Assembly: GCA_037129555.1 (NCBI GenBank)
Contig: JBAXUS010000004.1
Span: 21,341 to 85,340, forward strand
DNA: 64,000 nt
Reading direction: 5' to 3'
From: JANXLS01 sp037129555
GTDB lineage: Bacteria; Planctomycetota; SZUA-567; H5-PLA8
Positions 42,874 through 51,924 of the stretch are shown in pieces. Position 1 is the first letter of the stretch, and each line of letters starts with the position of its first letter. The notes under the pieces were generated by a model, which was not told where the DNA came from, ran no database searches, and saw nothing but the letters and a program-made list of their open reading frames with translations. The translations under genes and the position numbers were made by a program.

Positions 42874-44163
42874 GTGCCGGCAACAGTGATTGTGGGTGTG
42901 CAGTGGGGAGATGAAGGCAAGGCGAAGGTGCTGGACGCCCTCGCAGCGGAGACCGATATCGTCGTTCGTTATCAAGGTGGATCGAACGCCGGCCACACCG
43001 TGGTCGTTGGCACGGAGCGCTATGCGTTTCATCTCGTGCCATCCGGCATTCTCCACGACAATAAAGTCTGCGTGATTGCGAATGGCTGCGTGGTTGAGCC
43101 TGAAGCACTGTTGCGCGAAATCGATGCGCTGGCCGCACGCGGCGTGAAGATTTCGGGCGAGAATCTGTTGCTTTCGGATCGCGCACATCTCGTCATGCCC
43201 TACCACCGCATCGTCGATCAACTCGCTGAGAAGTTGAAGGAGAACAGCGGGCAGACGAAGATCGGGACGACCGGTCGCGGCATCGGCCCGTGTTACATCG
43301 ACAAAGTTGCACGCTCGGGTCTGCGCGTCGTCGATTTGTTGCGGCCGAGTTATTTCATCGAACGCGTGAAAAGCCGCCTGGCTGAATTGAATCCGCTGAT
43401 CGTCAACGCGTACCAAGGCGACGCGCTGGACGCGAACAAGATTGCGGACGAAGTGCTGGCTTACGCGCCGCGCTTGAAGCCGTTCATCGCCGACACGGCG
43501 TCGTACATCACCGATGCGCTGGCGCATGGCAAGCGACTCCTCTTAGAAGGCGCGCAAGGTTCGCTGCTCGACGTCGATCACGGCACGTATCCGTACGTCA
43601 CGAGTTCGAACGCGACGGCGGGTGGTGCGAGCACGGGGAGTGGGATTTCGCCGCGCAAAATCAATCTCGCGATTGGTGTCGTCAAAGCGTATACGACGCG
43701 CGTCGGATCGGGTCCGTTCCCGACTGAATTGACAGACGAAATCGGCAAAGGCCTTCAGACGCGCGGTGCGGAGTTTGGCACGACGACCGGACGCACGCGG
43801 CGCTGCGGTTGGTTCGACGCGGTGGGTGTCAAATACGCGGTGGATGTGTCGGGGATCGACGCGCTGGCGCTGACGAAACTTGATGTGCTGACCGGCGAAA
43901 AAGAGATCAAGGTGTGTACGTCGTACACGATTGATGGCGTATCGACGACGCGCTTCCCGGCGGACCCGGAGAAGATCGCGAATGCGAAGCCGGTGTATGA
44001 ATCGCATCCGGGTTGGGACGAGTCGATCGATGATGTGCGCTCGTTCGACAAGCTCCCGGCGAATGCGCAGAGCTATGTGAAGTGGCTCGAGAAGTTGTCG
44101 GGCGCGCCGATTCGGTATGTCGGTGTTGGCCGCGCGCGCGATGCGATGATTGAACGGAAGTAG
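42874..44163 (+). CDS. purA: Adenylosuccinate synthetase
   Basis: GTP-dependent first committed step from IMP to AMP. The 429 residues start at GTG 42874, preceded by GGGAGG. Motifs: WGDEGKAK (the usual GDEGKGK loop has Ala for Gly), GGSNAGHTVV, GTTGRGIGPCY, LEGAQGSLLDVDHGTYP, TTTGRTRRCGWFDAV and TKLDVL. All active-site segments are present. Gene ends in a strong hairpin. Confidence 0.97.
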   Translation: MPATVIVGVQWGDEGKAKVLDALAAETDIVVRYQGGSNAGHTVVVGTERYAFHLVPSGILHDNKVCVIANGCVVEPEALLREIDALAARGVKISGENLLLSDRAHLVMPYHRIVDQLAEKLKENSGQTKIGTTGRGIGPCYIDKVARSGLRVVDLLRPSYFIERVKSRLAELNPLIVNAYQGDALDANKIADEVLAYAPRLKPFIADTASYITDALAHGKRLLLEGAQGSLLDVDHGTYPYVTSSNATAGGASTGSGISPRKINLAIGVVKAYTTRVGSGPFPTELTDEIGKGLQTRGAEFGTTTGRTRRCGWFDAVGVKYAVDVSGIDALALTKLDVLTGEKEIKVCTSYTIDGVSTTRFPADPEKIANAKPVYESHPGWDESIDDVRSFDKLPANAQSYVKWLEKLSGAPIRYVGVGRARDAMIERK

Positions 44164-44192
44164 AATTTCTCGTTTGTTTTTTTCTTTGATCA

Positions 44193-44229
44193 AACAAAAG
44201 CGCCGGCATAGCTGCCGGCGCTTTTTTGT
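44193..44229. terminator. Bidirectional intrinsic terminator
   Basis: AAAAGCGCCGGCA (44197-44209) pairs with TGCCGGCGCTTTT (44213-44225), with a three-base TAG loop core. It is flanked by A-rich and T-rich sequence and lies between convergent purA and porin 1. Confidence 0.9.
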
Positions 44230-44256
44230 TGGCTGATTGAATCGAGCGCGTGAGCT

Positions 44257-45918
44257 TTAGAACATGACCTGGAAGCTCAAGACCAAATTGTCATTGCGGA
44301 CTTCGCGAATCTGACGGTCACCGGTGCTGTGGCTGTGCTGTTCGCGGACGAAGTTGTAGTTGAGTTGCAGCTTCGCCTGGTGGCCTTTCAGGTAGTAGTT
44401 CAAACCGACGGTATCGACTGTGGTGCGGAAGACGTCGAGACTGCGGTTCGTGTCCGTGAGGCTCTGATAGAAGAGGTTCTCCATCTGTTCGTGGCGGTAC
44501 GCGAGTTCCATCGGGTGGGCCCACTCAGGCAAGCAGTTCGCGATTGCGGACTGGCCGAATTTGTAACCGACCGAGCCGTAGTAACCGTAGATGCTGAAAG
44601 GGCGCGGATCGTTCGTGTAGTTGAACAAACCCGTGACGACTTCACCCGGCGCGAACTGGTCGCGGTACTGACCCCATTCGCCGCGCACCCACAAACCTTT
44701 AAGGGCCTGGGCGGGCGCGTAGTAGAGCCACGCGTACTGATTGCTGTGAGCGACCTGCTTGCGGTTCAAACCATTGTTCGGACTGACGACGGGATCGGAA
44801 CCGGCTGACTGGCCACCTTTTCCGAACAAGCCGCTGTAGCCGAGTTCGAGGCTGCCCCAGCATTCATCGTTCCAAACCGGCCGGCCAATGATCGCAGCGA
44901 GGAAGTCCTTCTTGTCGTTGTCGTCGGGACGATTCGCGCGGCTCTGGAACGCAGTGCCGGCACCGTCGTAAATTCCGCCCCAATATTGCAAGCGGTCGCA
45001 GAACCACGAGCCGTGGATTTGGATGCCGAGGTCGTAGTCGTCGGCGACCTGCGTGATCATGGCGCGTTCGGCGAAGTCGAGTTCACCGCTGTCGCGGTAG
45101 CCTTCTTCACTCAAGCGGCGCTTCATCTGACCGACCTGAATGTCGTGGTTCGGAAGGAAGCAAATGTTGTGGTAATTGATGTACGCTTCTTGGAGCAATC
45201 GGCTGGAGTCGGAACCGCCGTTGCGGACGATTTCATTGTACGCATTGCCGATACCTGCTGTGCAGAGCGTCGCACCGCCCGAACCTGAACCGACGCAACC
45301 TTGGCCGAATTGGCCTTGACCGTTTGCGCCTGTGACGCTCATGTAGCCAGCGTTGTAGAAGGGCGCCTGATTGCTCGGAACGCTGGGAAAGCCCAACGCC
45401 ATGGCGGCGGGATCGAGCTTGACGCGTGAACTGATGTTGTCGTTCAAGCAGTAGTCGAAAGCGATTTCGGCTCGCCGAACGCGGAACGTATCGTTGCCGC
45501 GCGTCTGATTGGCTCCGAACGTTGTCGGGCTGGCACCGAGAACTTTGACGCCATCTTCCCAACCCTTGCTATCGTTTTGAATGTATTGGTACCAGACTTG
45601 GACAAGTCCGTGAATGACCAACTTCCCATTGCGCGTGACGACCGGATTTCCGGTGTTGCAAGTGGCACAACCGGCACCGCTGTCGTAGTTATCCCACGAG
45701 CGATTGACTGAGGCATCGACGGTGTGCAGCACTTCCTGCGGCGGCGGAGCGGTTTGATTGCTCTTGACCGTCGCCAATTCGCCGCGCAGCGACCTGATTT
45801 CCTCGGCCATGCTGTTCAAAACAACACTCAAATCTTTTTGTTCGCTCGCGCGAATTGCGAAGGACAAAGCGGCTACTGCCACGATTGCCAGCGCTTTCAA
45901 CAGGTATGTCTTTTTCAT
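44257..45918 (-). CDS. Outer-membrane porin, O/P type (porin 1)
   Basis: Predicted 16- to 18-strand porin of 553 residues. The start ATG 45918 gives a signal peptide (MKKTYLLKALAIVAVAALSFA). Next are a short coiled coil (LSVVLNSMAEEIRSLRGEL) as in trimeric OprP-like porins, then a CATC pair, HGLVQVWYQYIQND, DTFRVRRAEIAFDY, and VGQMKRRLSEEG. The end is VLSFQVMF, a typical terminal-strand aromatic. It is a paralogue of the 52313 gene. Phosphate or other anions are the family's usual solutes; specificity cannot be read. Confidence 0.85.
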   Translation of the reverse strand: MKKTYLLKALAIVAVAALSFAIRASEQKDLSVVLNSMAEEIRSLRGELATVKSNQTAPPPQEVLHTVDASVNRSWDNYDSGAGCATCNTGNPVVTRNGKLVIHGLVQVWYQYIQNDSKGWEDGVKVLGASPTTFGANQTRGNDTFRVRRAEIAFDYCLNDNISSRVKLDPAAMALGFPSVPSNQAPFYNAGYMSVTGANGQGQFGQGCVGSGSGGATLCTAGIGNAYNEIVRNGGSDSSRLLQEAYINYHNICFLPNHDIQVGQMKRRLSEEGYRDSGELDFAERAMITQVADDYDLGIQIHGSWFCDRLQYWGGIYDGAGTAFQSRANRPDDNDKKDFLAAIIGRPVWNDECWGSLELGYSGLFGKGGQSAGSDPVVSPNNGLNRKQVAHSNQYAWLYYAPAQALKGLWVRGEWGQYRDQFAPGEVVTGLFNYTNDPRPFSIYGYYGSVGYKFGQSAIANCLPEWAHPMELAYRHEQMENLFYQSLTDTNRSLDVFRTTVDTVGLNYYLKGHQAKLQLNYNFVREQHSHSTGDRQIREVRNDNLVLSFQVMF

Positions 45919-46302
45919 CTCTGGTCGCTCCAAAATTGGTCTTGTGGCGATCACCTGTCGCCCCCCACTTATTTACTGCAATTTCTCTTGACACGAAATT
46001 ATCGGATGGACCGATATTCTGATTTATTATCGGACTGCCTTTGCGCGAACTTTAAGCGGTATGTGTAAAAAACGCGGGCGTCGGCTCGTGTTCGGACGTA
46101 CTGGAATTGCACGTTTTCATAGGAGATTTAACCTCATTTTGGGCAGAACAGTCGGTCAAAAACGATTTATATATTTTGATTTGAGTCGTGCATGGCGAGG
46201 GTGTTCACATTATGATTCGTGACAGTGTTTGAAATGGACTCGATTCATTTTCGAATGAAATTTATTTTTTAATTCAGATGATGGACAGGAGTGGCGATAA
46301 TC
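45919..46302. other. Divergent control region of porin 1 and thioredoxin genes
   Basis: AT-rich and without a coding frame. It contains the palindrome ATCGGATGGACCGAT (46001-46015) and the repeat TTATCGGA at 45999-46006 and 46027-46034, which could be regulator-binding sites. Promoter elements could not be fixed. Confidence 0.45.
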
Positions 46303-46893
46303 GTGACCCAAGGAAAACTGATAGCCATCTGGTTCGGGATGATGGTGCTGCTGGGCGGCATTTATGGTTACATGACCTGGCGGTCGAATCAGTTAGGCGA
46401 GCCTGATCGATCCCAGATGGTGAAAGAAGATCCGAGCGTCAAGCCTGCACCCGCACCCAAGCTTGCGCTCGGAACGGTGATGCCGGTTTATACGGGCTCG
46501 TGGATCGCTCCCGACGACAAAGGGCCGGAGACGAAGGGACGAGTGGTGCTGCTTGATTTTTGGGGCACATTCTGCGCACCGTGTATCGCGGCGATTCCCA
46601 GCAACAACACGCTGCTTGAAAAATTCTCGAAACAAGGTCTTGTTGTGTTGGGCGTATCGCAGGATTCCAAAATTGCGTTGATCGAATTCAAAAAGAATGT
46701 GGACGTACGGTACCCCTTGCTGGCGTCGAACCCAGAGACGTTTGCGGCATTTCAAGTTGAAACCACTCCGTCGCTGTTTCTGTTTGATCGAAGCGGCAAG
46801 TTGGTGTGGAAGGGGCTGGCGATTGAACATAAAGATGGATCGATCAGTGAGCCGTTTGAGAAGGCATTGATTCAGGCGCTTGAGACCAAGTAA
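46303..46893 (+). CDS. Membrane-anchored thioredoxin-like protein (TlpA/ResA type), CAPC
   Basis: Protein of 196 residues, one N-terminal membrane segment (IWFGMMVLLGGIYGYM) and an outer thioredoxin fold with WGTFCAPCIAAIPSNN as the CxxC active site, LVVLGVSQDS and cis-Pro in VETTPSLFLFDR. GTG 46303 is chosen because AGGAG lies 11 bases upstream; GTG 46291 lies directly on that site. A similar gene with a different active site follows with a gap of 13 bases. Likely role: reduction of exported thiol proteins or cytochrome maturation. Confidence 0.87.
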   Translation: MTQGKLIAIWFGMMVLLGGIYGYMTWRSNQLGEPDRSQMVKEDPSVKPAPAPKLALGTVMPVYTGSWIAPDDKGPETKGRVVLLDFWGTFCAPCIAAIPSNNTLLEKFSKQGLVVLGVSQDSKIALIEFKKNVDVRYPLLASNPETFAAFQVETTPSLFLFDRSGKLVWKGLAIEHKDGSISEPFEKALIQALETK

Positions 46894-46906
46894 CAGGAGC
46901 ACGTTT

Positions 46907-47599
46907 ATGTTTTCGAACAAACCAGTTGCGTTGATTTTCGGACTTGTGTTAGTGGTTTCAGGACTGTGGCTCTCACTGGCTCCGCGCGTGCATGCTCCCA
47001 GCAACACGACGCCGCCGGGGACAACCATCCCGGCGATAACGAGTACGCCTGCAGACGATGCAAGCGCTGTGGCGTTGCCTGCTGACTTTCAAAAGCTGAT
47101 TGATCAAGCGAACGCGACGAAGAGCATGGAGCCGCAGAGTTCGGATCTGGTCGAAGAAGCTGGATTAAAGCTTGGCGATGCGCTGCCGGAACTGAAAGGC
47201 GAGTGGATGTCTCCAAACGGCAACGCGCCGGAGTTGAAGGACAAGGTGCTGCTGATCGATTTTTTCACAACGGTATGCGGAAGTTGCGTCGAGTCGATCC
47301 CGGCAAACAACGCGATGGTTACAAAATATGCGTCGCGCGGATTGGTTTTCGCGTTCGTGTCGTCCGAACCCAAAGCGCTGGTGGCCGAATTTCGAGCGGC
47401 TTTTCCGAAGAAAATCGAGTACCCGGTTTTGACGAATGCGGATGGGTTGTTTACGGTGTGCAATGTAAAGGTGATCCCGGCGACATTTTTGTTCGGGCGC
47501 AATGGAAAACTGCTGTGGAAAGGCGGATTGTTGGAGAAGGATGGGAAAATGGATGCTGGGTTTGAGAAGGCGTTGAATGAGGCGTTGAATGGGAAGTGA
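46907..47599 (+). CDS. Membrane-anchored thioredoxin-like protein, CGSC
   Basis: A 230-residue paralogue of the previous gene: an N-terminal anchor (ALIFGLVLVVSGLWLSL), a 75-residue linker, then the fold with FFTTVCGSCVESIPANN and cis-Pro in VKVIPATFLFGRNG. AGGAG precedes the ATG. The different dipeptide between the cysteines implies a different redox potential from its neighbour. Confidence 0.86.
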   Translation: MFSNKPVALIFGLVLVVSGLWLSLAPRVHAPSNTTPPGTTIPAITSTPADDASAVALPADFQKLIDQANATKSMEPQSSDLVEEAGLKLGDALPELKGEWMSPNGNAPELKDKVLLIDFFTTVCGSCVESIPANNAMVTKYASRGLVFAFVSSEPKALVAEFRAAFPKKIEYPVLTNADGLFTVCNVKVIPATFLFGRNGKLLWKGGLLEKDGKMDAGFEKALNEALNGK

Positions 47600-47986
47600 A
47601 ACAGCGAACGGCTTTTAACCGCGAATAACGCGAATTGACGCGAATCAGTTTGTTGCTTGCCACCAGCTTCAGCTGGTGGTGAGGTGAATTCACGCGACTA
47701 ACAGCAGGCTTCAGCCTGCTTGCACCTGCTTTAGTTGGCTAGTGAGCCGACTGAAGCAAGATGGTGGGTCGATTCATCTTACCAACCGTCTCCTGAAGGT
47801 CTTGTCTTTACCCACATCTTTTCACAAGAGCTGACTGTTGTTGCGTCCCCTACGGACGGCTGAAATGTACTAGCGGGTGGGATGAGTGCGCAGAGCAGGC
47901 GTGAGGGCATGGGAGACTCCGATTTACTTCGAGAAGCAGTGTACTGCTCCATAGCACGCTTGCTACTGGCGACGCGCGCGATTTTT
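47600..47986. other. Gene-free stretch rich in palindromes
   Basis: Contains the three palindromes listed below, an ACGCGAATT-type repeat near 47625 and no supported gene. The right part (47770-47986) holds nothing recognised. Confidence 0.6.
47660..47752. repeat. Three adjacent palindromes
   Basis: CCACCAGCTTCAGCTGGTGG (47660-47679), AGCAGGCTTCAGCCTGCT (47703-47720) and AGTTGGCT/AGCCGACT (47733-47752). The first two share a GCTTCAGC core. Confidence 0.75.
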
Positions 47987-48475
47987 TCATGGAAATTGAA
48001 AGCTGGAAATATTCGTGCGGACAAACGCAATCAATCTTTCTTCAGTGACTTCATTCGGGCAGAGTTCATAGTACTCCGAGTCGAGAGCGCTCAGTTTGTC
48101 ATAGTACTGCTCTGCATCCTCATCGTTCGCCGCATTCATTTTCATTTTTTCCAAATCGATGGCCCGTTGGAGCAGTTGCGCACATTGGGAGCAGCCGATG
48201 AATTCGAACGCGGCGACATCTTCCGACGAATGATCTTCTTCCGCAATTTGCTGGTTCCCGAAATATTGGTTGAAACCACCGTTTTTGATCTCGAAATCAA
48301 AAAAAAAGAGGCGGCGGAACATCCTTTCACAAGCAGTGATTAACGAGGATTCCGCTTTCTCCTCAACGGCTTCGTCAATGCCACTCAATACCCAGTGCAC
48401 ACCCTTTTCGCCACACCGTGCGAGCAATTGTTCGACAGTCTGCCCCGAGTAATATTCGGTTCCTTCACCGTTCAT
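47987..48475 (-). CDS. DMP19-like (DUF4375) protein
   Basis: Protein of 162 residues with NGGFNQYFGNQQ, the hallmark motif of the DMP19/DUF4375 family, followed by a helical acidic C terminus. No signal peptide. Family members are small and mostly unstudied, often near immunity or polymorphic-toxin genes; here no toxin is adjacent. The AUG is at 48475; no strong ribosome site is seen. Confidence 0.65.
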   Translation of the reverse strand: MNGEGTEYYSGQTVEQLLARCGEKGVHWVLSGIDEAVEEKAESSLITACERMFRRLFFFDFEIKNGGFNQYFGNQQIAEEDHSSEDVAAFEFIGCSQCAQLLQRAIDLEKMKMNAANDEDAEQYYDKLSALDSEYYELCPNEVTEERLIAFVRTNISSFQFP

Positions 48476-48871
48476 CGCTATTCCTTCCTCCCTTCACACC
48501 ATCACCTTTTACACCGCGTTCCACTCACTCCGCCATCTTCGTTGCCGGATCGCTCCACGGGCCCTGTCCCGCGCTGCCGATCACCGCGACTCGTAACCAG
48601 TATTTTACTACGCCATTCCCTCACTCATTCACGCTCCCAAACATGCACATGTGCACGGTGCAATGTTGACTCCGACCACTACATATAGTGTCCCGCTCGT
48701 AAAACTCTGATAACCTCACTGCATTCTCATTAAAACACACGACTCATTCCCACACAATCACATTGTGCACCATTTTAAGTACGTGACTCCATTTCGTGCG
48801 TTCACACGTCTTCTATACAACGTTTTCAAAACCCGTTTTTCAATCGAATTCTTGAAAATTATCGTCGCCAT
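48476..48871. other. Gene-free, G-poor stretch
   Basis: No coding frame is supported. The plus strand is markedly poor in G (runs such as CCTTCCTCCCTTCACACC, ACTCATTCCCACACAATC), unlike the surrounding genes. No RNA gene or clear terminator was recognised. Confidence 0.5.
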
Positions 48872-51172
48872 TTATTTCTTCGGCATCAACCGCCCCAGCG
48901 GCACCGGTTTGACGAAGGGTTTTTGGCCTCCGAAGAGATCGATCGTCGCGCCGGTGAGGGTGATTTCGCTGGGGCCTTTCCAGGCGAATTGGGTGAGGAC
49001 TTGGCGGCTGCGGATGAGGCCTTTGGCGGCTGCGATGGGGTCGCCGTTATAGACTCCGCCGGTCAGGTCCAGGACCATGAGTTCACAGAACGTGTCAGCA
49101 ACGGGCGGGACTTCGCCGCTGATCGTGAAGGCGAGGGCTTGGCCGTTCGGGGAGAGTTTTGGGGCTGTGACGGGGCGGGCGATTTTGAGGATCGGAGTGG
49201 TCTGTTTGTTGGTGAGAATCGACGACGCCGTGACGCGTTTCAGGCCGATGCGACGCAGCGAATAGGTGCCGTCGCCGAGGTCCATTCCGATGGGTTTTGT
49301 GGAGACGAAGGGCATCCAGAAGGTGTCGTATTCGGCCCACGCGTGGACGGTGTCGTCGGGTGTCGCGGCTTCGGGGGTGGCTCCGTGGTCTTTGAAATTT
49401 TTGCCTTTTACAAGCGCTGGGATGATAGCGAGTTCGGCGGCGAAAGGCGATTTGCGGACGACGGGGAGTTGGAGCAACGACGCGGCTTTGGCGGCGGATT
49501 CTTTGCGACCGTGCAGCAGCAGAGCCATCGCGCTGAGGCCTGCGGCGAGATCGGCTTGCGGAAAGTCTTCGATTTTGGCGGCTTGTTCGAAGAAATCGGC
49601 GGCTTGAAATGCGTCGCCCCATTCGAGTTCGCAGACGCCTTGTTGAAAGCGGACGCCGGCCACGCGCGCTTTGTCGGGGCAATAATCGAGGGCTTTGCGG
49701 TAGGCGTCGAGGGCGTCGCGATGGGCACCTGTTTGGCGCGCGAGAAAGGCTTTTTTGAGGAGCGGAAGCATCCGATTGTCAGGCGCTCCAGCGGTGAGTT
49801 CGGTTATGCGTTTGAGTTGCGCGGCGACCCATTCCGGGGATGGCGACGGGAGTCCGCTGTCGGGCGGGAAGATGTAGTTGATGCCGGACGAGCCGACGGG
49901 TTCGAGCAGCCAGGATTGTTCGAAGAGATCGGCGGCTCGGTCGAAACGTTTGGCGGCGATGTACGCGGCGTAAAGCGTTTGGTTGAGTGCGTCCGCATCG
50001 GGCGGCGGGACAAGGTCTTGGGCTTTCAGCGCGAGTTCGACGGCTTTGTCGGGCTGGTTGGCTTTGACGAACGCGGTGCTGGCAGCGAGATGTTGGGCGG
50101 CGGTGACGGGAAACGAAATAGGCTTGGCAGCGTCGCCGATCGTCAGGCCAGCGGCGGAGAGCCAGGCCATGCGCGCGCCGGGGGCTTTGGCGGCTTTGGG
50201 GTCGGGCGAGATGCCGCCGATGGGTTCGTCAGCGTTTTCGTCGAGCTTGGTCCAGCGGCTTTGATTGATGTCGAGCTTGTAGGATTCGTAGGCGATTCGT
50301 CCTGGGACTGCGCGCATGAAGGTCATGGCGGCGGTGTTGCCATCGGGTGCGACGCGGGCCATGACGGGGCTGGAGAGGCCGTCGGGAATGGGAAATTTAA
50401 CGAACTTGTTTGCGCCGGGTTTGCCGCTAAGGGTCCAGACGTTTTTCAGGCCGGGACCGTAAAAGAGGAAGCGGTCGCCGGCGGGAAATGCGTGGACGAT
50501 GAAGCTGGACGCTCCGGGTTCGGTCTGTGTCGCGGTGGGGAAAATGGCTTTGGCTTCGGTGGTCGCGCCGATTTCAGCGGCCATCAAAATCGGGTGGCCT
50601 TCGGCGGGTTTAGAACCGTAGATGATGATCTTGCCGTTGGGAGAAATCGCAGGGCCTGTGACGTCGCCGAGCGTTGTGAGGGCCGTGCGTTTTCCGTCGT
50701 TCGCGCTCCAGAGTTCAAGGGTGCCGGACGCTCCGGGGCTGGGGTCTTGGCCTTGCATAAGCAGAAGCAGTGGGCCGTTGTTGCCGGTGGCCAACTGCAT
50801 CGCGGTGAGCCGGACGCCTCCAAGTGCGACTTCGGGCACAGCGTTGCCGAGCGTGAGGCGCATGATTTTGGTGTAGTAGCCTTTCGTGTCGCGCGCTCCG
50901 AGAAAAAAGAGCTGCGAGCTGTTGGTGGCGAAGTGTGGGAATGCGGCATTGTCGGCGAGGAATTTTGGCGCGGAGTCTTCGGAGTCGGGGGCGGTCAGGT
51001 AGATGGCGGTGTGCAGGCCGCCGGTTGAGCCGTCGCGATTTTTGGGCGGATGAGAATAAACGGTGTGTGCGATCCATTTGCCGTCACTGGACCATGTGGG
51101 TCCCTGAATTTCCTGACAGGCCGACAGCAGCAGGAGGGCTACGAAAACGAAGGCGATGTTGAAGGGTTTCAC
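48872..51172 (-). CDS. Lipoprotein with WD40/TolB-like propeller and TPR region
   Basis: Protein of 766 residues. GTG 51172, about 12 bases after GAGGAG, gives a clean lipoprotein leader (NIAFVFVALLLLSAC); a longer ATG start has an acidic N terminus. Repeated propeller blades such as GPTWSSDGKWIAHTV, GPAISPNGKIIIYGS and APKLSPNGQALAFTISG bear the WSxDGKxIA pattern of PD40/TolB repeats. Between the blade groups, residues about 370-560 are helical TPR-like (AAYIAAKRFDRAADLFEQSW). Inferred to sit on the membrane and bind partners. It follows the pRiA4b ORF-3 gene by 31 bases. Confidence 0.8.
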   Translation of the reverse strand: MKPFNIAFVFVALLLLSACQEIQGPTWSSDGKWIAHTVYSHPPKNRDGSTGGLHTAIYLTAPDSEDSAPKFLADNAAFPHFATNSSQLFFLGARDTKGYYTKIMRLTLGNAVPEVALGGVRLTAMQLATGNNGPLLLLMQGQDPSPGASGTLELWSANDGKRTALTTLGDVTGPAISPNGKIIIYGSKPAEGHPILMAAEIGATTEAKAIFPTATQTEPGASSFIVHAFPAGDRFLFYGPGLKNVWTLSGKPGANKFVKFPIPDGLSSPVMARVAPDGNTAAMTFMRAVPGRIAYESYKLDINQSRWTKLDENADEPIGGISPDPKAAKAPGARMAWLSAAGLTIGDAAKPISFPVTAAQHLAASTAFVKANQPDKAVELALKAQDLVPPPDADALNQTLYAAYIAAKRFDRAADLFEQSWLLEPVGSSGINYIFPPDSGLPSPSPEWVAAQLKRITELTAGAPDNRMLPLLKKAFLARQTGAHRDALDAYRKALDYCPDKARVAGVRFQQGVCELEWGDAFQAADFFEQAAKIEDFPQADLAAGLSAMALLLHGRKESAAKAASLLQLPVVRKSPFAAELAIIPALVKGKNFKDHGATPEAATPDDTVHAWAEYDTFWMPFVSTKPIGMDLGDGTYSLRRIGLKRVTASSILTNKQTTPILKIARPVTAPKLSPNGQALAFTISGEVPPVADTFCELMVLDLTGGVYNGDPIAAAKGLIRSRQVLTQFAWKGPSEITLTGATIDLFGGQKPFVKPVPLGRLMPKK

Positions 51173-51203
51173 GAGAACCTGATGCTCCTCATCGATCATG
51201 CGG

Positions 51204-51839
51204 TCACTTCTTTTGGAACGGCTTCAACAGTTTATTGATGCCGTCGAGATCGAATGCGTCGGGGTCGAAATCTTCCGGGATGCGTTCGATCATTTCGTCG
51301 TACTCCGGATGCTTTGGGTCGGCGATGATGTCCAACATGGCGTAATAGCCCCACAGGCCGCCGATGTCTTCTGGCGGACATTCACCTGCCCCCGCGACCA
51401 GGATCGGGAGTTTTTTATCGGCGTCGCCGGAGAGAATTTTTTCGACGGTAATCGTGTGCAGCCAACCGTCACCCATGTCGTATTCGTAAGTGAACTTCGC
51501 TTTCTCTTTTGGAGCCACCTGGGCCAGTGAGTAATCGTCTTCGCATTCTGAATCGTCGAGCGTCTGGTCTTCAACCGACGAGCCGTAGGTCACGTCACCG
51601 ATTTCGAAGAGGTGCATGTGAGAATCGGTCCAGCCCATTGCGGTTTGAAGAATGGCGTGGAGAGTGCCGAGGTCGGTCTGGCCTCGGACGAGGAGTCTGC
51701 GCCAGATCGGAGGCTTGGAGTCTTTGAGGACGATCTTGAGTTGGTAGATGCAGTCGCTGTGTTTGATCGCGCTTTTTTTGCGAGTCTTTTTGATCGGCGC
51801 TTTGAGTTCCATCCAGGCGCCTTTGATGATTTTGGCCAC
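51204..51839 (-). CDS. Plasmid pRiA4b ORF-3 family protein
   Basis: Protein of 211 residues. GTG 51839 has AGGAG nine bases upstream. The family pattern is clear: YQLKIVLKDSKPPIWRRLLV at the start of the domain, AMGWTDSHMHLFEIG, FTYEYDMGDGWLHTITVE, and GECPPEDIGGLWGY. Such proteins are linked to IS1096-type elements and plasmids but their biochemical role is unknown. There is no transposase nearby. Confidence 0.88.
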   Translation of the reverse strand: MAKIIKGAWMELKAPIKKTRKKSAIKHSDCIYQLKIVLKDSKPPIWRRLLVRGQTDLGTLHAILQTAMGWTDSHMHLFEIGDVTYGSSVEDQTLDDSECEDDYSLAQVAPKEKAKFTYEYDMGDGWLHTITVEKILSGDADKKLPILVAGAGECPPEDIGGLWGYYAMLDIIADPKHPEYDEMIERIPEDFDPDAFDLDGINKLLKPFQKK

Positions 51840-51924
51840 TCGAAGATTCTCCTTTGGATTTTGGATGTCGGATGCATTGAGTGTACTCAGAATGTGACAA
51901 AAAAACGAGTGCTGGAAATGGGGA

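Noticed and set aside
48923..51028. Open plus-strand frame of 701 residues
   Set aside because: Antisense to the lipoprotein gene, Gly/Val/Arg-heavy composition, no motif.
51204..51839. pRiA4b ORF-3 gene as evidence for an insertion sequence
   Set aside because: No transposase, terminal inverted repeats or target duplication could be found around it.
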